This document shows, piece by piece, positions 7,257 through 8,666 of a DNA stretch of 8,666 nucleotides. The stretch is from assembly GCA_013298245.1 (NCBI GenBank), contig JAAFHD010000136.1, positions 1 to 8,666 on the forward strand. The letters run 5' to 3'. The DNA comes from Alphaproteobacteria bacterium (GTDB lineage: Bacteria > Pseudomonadota > Alphaproteobacteria > Acetobacterales > Acetobacteraceae). The translations under genes were made by a program, and so were the position numbers. The notes beneath the pieces are model-generated. The model searched no databases. It worked only from the letters and a program-made list of their open reading frames with translations, and had not been told where the DNA came from. The stretch's first letter is position 1. Each line of letters starts with the position of its first letter.

Positions 7257-7302
7257 GGTTTCGCGCTTGCCACGCGCACCCGCGCATGTCCAACTTCGCC
7301 CC

Positions 7303-7941
7303 ATGGGATACGCCATTCTGGCCTTCGACGGGGCCGATCCGTCACGACGTGCCGCGGTGCGCGATGCACACCTGGCCGTCATCACGCGCTGGGCCACCGA
7401 GGGACGGTTGGCCCTCGGCGTGCCGCTGTTCGACGCGGCGTGGCGGCCGGTCGGCAGCCTGATGGTGCTGAACGTGCCGGACGAGACACACGTGAAGGAA
7501 TACATCCAGGACGAACCCTTCGCGCAGGAAGGCGTGTGGGCGCGCTTCGATGCAATGCCATTCCGCATCGCACCCCTGCCCTATCGCGCCTTGCCGCAGC
7601 CTGGTGCGCCGGTGTCGGCCACGCGCACGCATACCGTGACCTTCGCCTGGGACGGCACGGATGCGGACGCGCCCGCACGCCGCGCGGCAGTGCGGCCGGC
7701 GCATGTTGCGCGCGTTGAATCATCCGCGCGCGACGGCGTGTTGGCGCTGGGCGGCGCGATGCTGGATGCGGCGGGCGGCATGGTCGGGTCCATCACCATC
7801 ACCGCGCACGCAAGTGATGCGGCGGCCGAGGCCTTCTGGAACGACGACCCCTACATGACCGGCGGCGTGTGGCAGCGCATGCAGCGCTGGGGCACGCGGA
7901 TGGTGGGGCTGCCGTATCAACCACTGCCAGGTGCGGCATGA
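7303..7941 (+). CDS. Tandem YCII-domain (YciI-like) protein
   Basis: This 212-residue protein contains two YCII domains (about 1-95 and 107-205). Each has the ferredoxin-like pattern with a conserved His near the start (His23 in RDAHL, His134 in RPAHV), a GxLALGxxxxDA segment (34-45 and 145-156), a glycine turn followed by a strand (GSLMVLNV 51-58, GSITITAH 162-169), and an Asp before an aromatic-Gly stretch (Asp70 in IQDEPF, Asp182 in DDPYMTGG). Both end with a similar Pro-rich tail (LPYRALPQPGA, LPYQPLPGAA), showing that the whole unit, tail included, was duplicated. The His/Asp pair is the putative active site of the family, whose function is poorly defined. ATG at 7303 fits the family start; another in-frame ATG at 7255 would overlap the divergent phosphatase gene. 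No Shine-Dalgarno is visible, so the message may be leaderless. Confidence 0.88.
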   Translation: MGYAILAFDGADPSRRAAVRDAHLAVITRWATEGRLALGVPLFDAAWRPVGSLMVLNVPDETHVKEYIQDEPFAQEGVWARFDAMPFRIAPLPYRALPQPGAPVSATRTHTVTFAWDGTDADAPARRAAVRPAHVARVESSARDGVLALGGAMLDAAGGMVGSITITAHASDAAAEAFWNDDPYMTGGVWQRMQRWGTRMVGLPYQPLPGAA

Positions 7942-7993
7942 TGGCGACCGATTCACGCCTTCGCGCATGCGCGCTGCGGCGATCGGGCGCGGC

Positions 7994-8371
7994 ATGATCG
8001 AATACGCCGACGCCAGCCCCGAAGTGCGTGCCGTCTTCGACGACATCAAGGCCACGCGCGGCGTGCCCGACGTCAATAATTTCTGGAAGGCGCTGGCCGT
8101 CCATCCACCCACGCTGGCGCGCACCTGGGAGAGCCTGAAGCAGGTGATGGCGCCTGGCGCCTTGGACCCGATGACCAAGGAAATGCTCTACCTTGCCGTC
8201 TCCGCCGCCGCTGGTTGCCAGTATTGCGTGGCGTCCCATACCGCCGCCGCGCGCGCCAAGGGCATGACGGATGCGATGCATGGCGAATTGCTGGCGGTGA
8301 TCGCCATGGCGGCCGAGACCAACCGCCTGGCCGAAGCGCTGCGCGTGCCGGTCGATCCGCAATTCCAGTGA
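7994..8371 (+). CDS. Carboxymuconolactone decarboxylase / AhpD-like protein
   Basis: This 125-residue cytoplasmic all-helical protein belongs to the carboxymuconolactone decarboxylase family. The AhpD-like active-site pattern is intact: Glu63 in KEMLYLAVS, then Cys75-x-x-Cys78 and His82 (GCQYCVASHT). A redox-active CxxC with Glu and His points to alkylhydroperoxidase-type chemistry rather than decarboxylation. The C-terminal half (GMTDAMHGELLAVIAMAAE, 90-108) is the usual family helix pair. I chose ATG at 7994 because MIEYADASPEVRAVFDDI looks like the natural N-terminus and a GGGCGCGG stretch precedes it. Earlier in-frame starts are ATG 7967 and GTG 7931; the latter would overlap the YCII gene by 11 bases. 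The stop shares a base with the next gene (TGATG), so the two are likely co-translated. The peroxide or other substrate is unknown. Confidence 0.88.
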   Translation: MIEYADASPEVRAVFDDIKATRGVPDVNNFWKALAVHPPTLARTWESLKQVMAPGALDPMTKEMLYLAVSAAAGCQYCVASHTAAARAKGMTDAMHGELLAVIAMAAETNRLAEALRVPVDPQFQ

Positions 8372-8666
8372 TGCGCGCGCTGCTGCATGACCCGGTCGCA
8401 CGGCTGCGCGCGATCGGGCTGCTGGAAGGCTGCACGCTGGTGCTGTTGCTGTGCGTCGCTGTGCCGTTGCGACACTTGGCGGGATGGCCCACCGGCGCGC
8501 GCATCATGGGGCCGGTGCATGGCATCGTCTTTGTCATGTACCTGGTCGCGCTGATCGACAATTTCGCCGGCGGCGGCTGGCGCGGCCGCGACATGCTGCG
8601 CACCGGCATCGCGGGGCTTTTGCCCTTCGGCACTTTCTTCAATGACGCCTTCCTGGCACGTCGCCG
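8371..8666 (+). CDS. DUF3817 membrane protein, cut by the right edge
   Basis: An open frame starts at ATG 8371, overlapping the stop of the AhpD-like gene by one base, and remains open for 98 codons to the window end. The pattern RLRAIGLLEGCTLVLLLCVA (11-30) with VPLRHLAGWP (31-40) and then GPVHGIVFVMYLVALID (47-63) matches DUF3817, a small integral membrane family of about 90-110 residues. Visible membrane segments are about 15-32, 45-63 and 77-92. It ends NDAFLARR, with charged residues suggesting that the C-terminus is near, so little is probably missing. The family is of unknown function. Its place after the YCII and AhpD-like genes suggests a shared transcript rather than a demonstrated shared pathway. 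Confidence 0.82.
   Translation, partial: MRALLHDPVARLRAIGLLEGCTLVLLLCVAVPLRHLAGWPTGARIMGPVHGIVFVMYLVALIDNFAGGGWRGRDMLRTGIAGLLPFGTFFNDAFLARR

Noticed and set aside
7257..7302. Divergent promoter in the 46-bp gap, with TTGCCA at 7267-7272 as a -35 on the plus strand and TTGGAC as a -35 on the minus strand
   Set aside because: Neither has a recognisable -10 at the right spacing. A promoter must lie in or near this gap, but it cannot be placed from sequence alone.
7931..7993. Longer GTG-initiated form of the AhpD-like gene overlapping the YCII gene
   Set aside because: The extra 21 residues are Arg-rich and unlike the family N-terminus; ATG 7994 fits better, though the longer form is not excluded.

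Overview
The window is GC-rich, densely packed chromosomal DNA from a Gram-negative bacterium. I infer an alphaproteobacterium, plausibly Acetobacteraceae (Roseomonas-like), from the very high GC at third codon positions, long antisense open frames and the style of the encoded proteins; no rRNA or other taxonomic marker is present. No tRNA, CRISPR array, transposase or integrase was found, and no stretch over 300 bases lacks a gene.

Left and centre (1-7256, all on the minus strand, transcribed right to left): a HAD-superfamily phosphatase (7256-6621) is followed by a complete YejABEF-type ABC peptide importer: YejA binding protein (6573-4747), YejB permease (4691-3606), YejE permease (2725-1688) and the double ATPase YejF (1691-111). 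An unidentified gene begins at 118 and runs off the left edge. Two things are unusual. A DUF3891-family gene (3453-2722) sits between yejB and yejE. Between yejB and that gene lie three tandem, nearly identical 50-bp repeats (3460-3609). Read on the minus strand, each repeat is a 16-19-codon mini-ORF that starts on the stop codon of the gene before it and ends on the start codon of the gene after it. A separate 19-codon mini-ORF bridges yejA and yejB in the same way. Every junction from yejA to the left edge is therefore a stop/start overlap, suggesting one translationally coupled message.

Right (7303-8666, plus strand): divergent from the phosphatase after a 46-bp gap, a small cluster encodes a protein with two YCII domains, a carboxymuconolactone decarboxylase/AhpD-like protein with a CxxC motif, and a DUF3817 membrane protein cut by the right edge. 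The last two overlap by one base.

The Yej proteins would together bind oligopeptides in the periplasm and import them with ATP. The plus-strand trio looks like a small oxidative or detoxification-type cluster, but its substrate cannot be read from the sequence. The most notable candidate for something undescribed is the repeat-encoded chain of coupled mini-ORFs, each with a Shine-Dalgarno-like site inside a possible hairpin, placed before the inserted DUF3891 gene.
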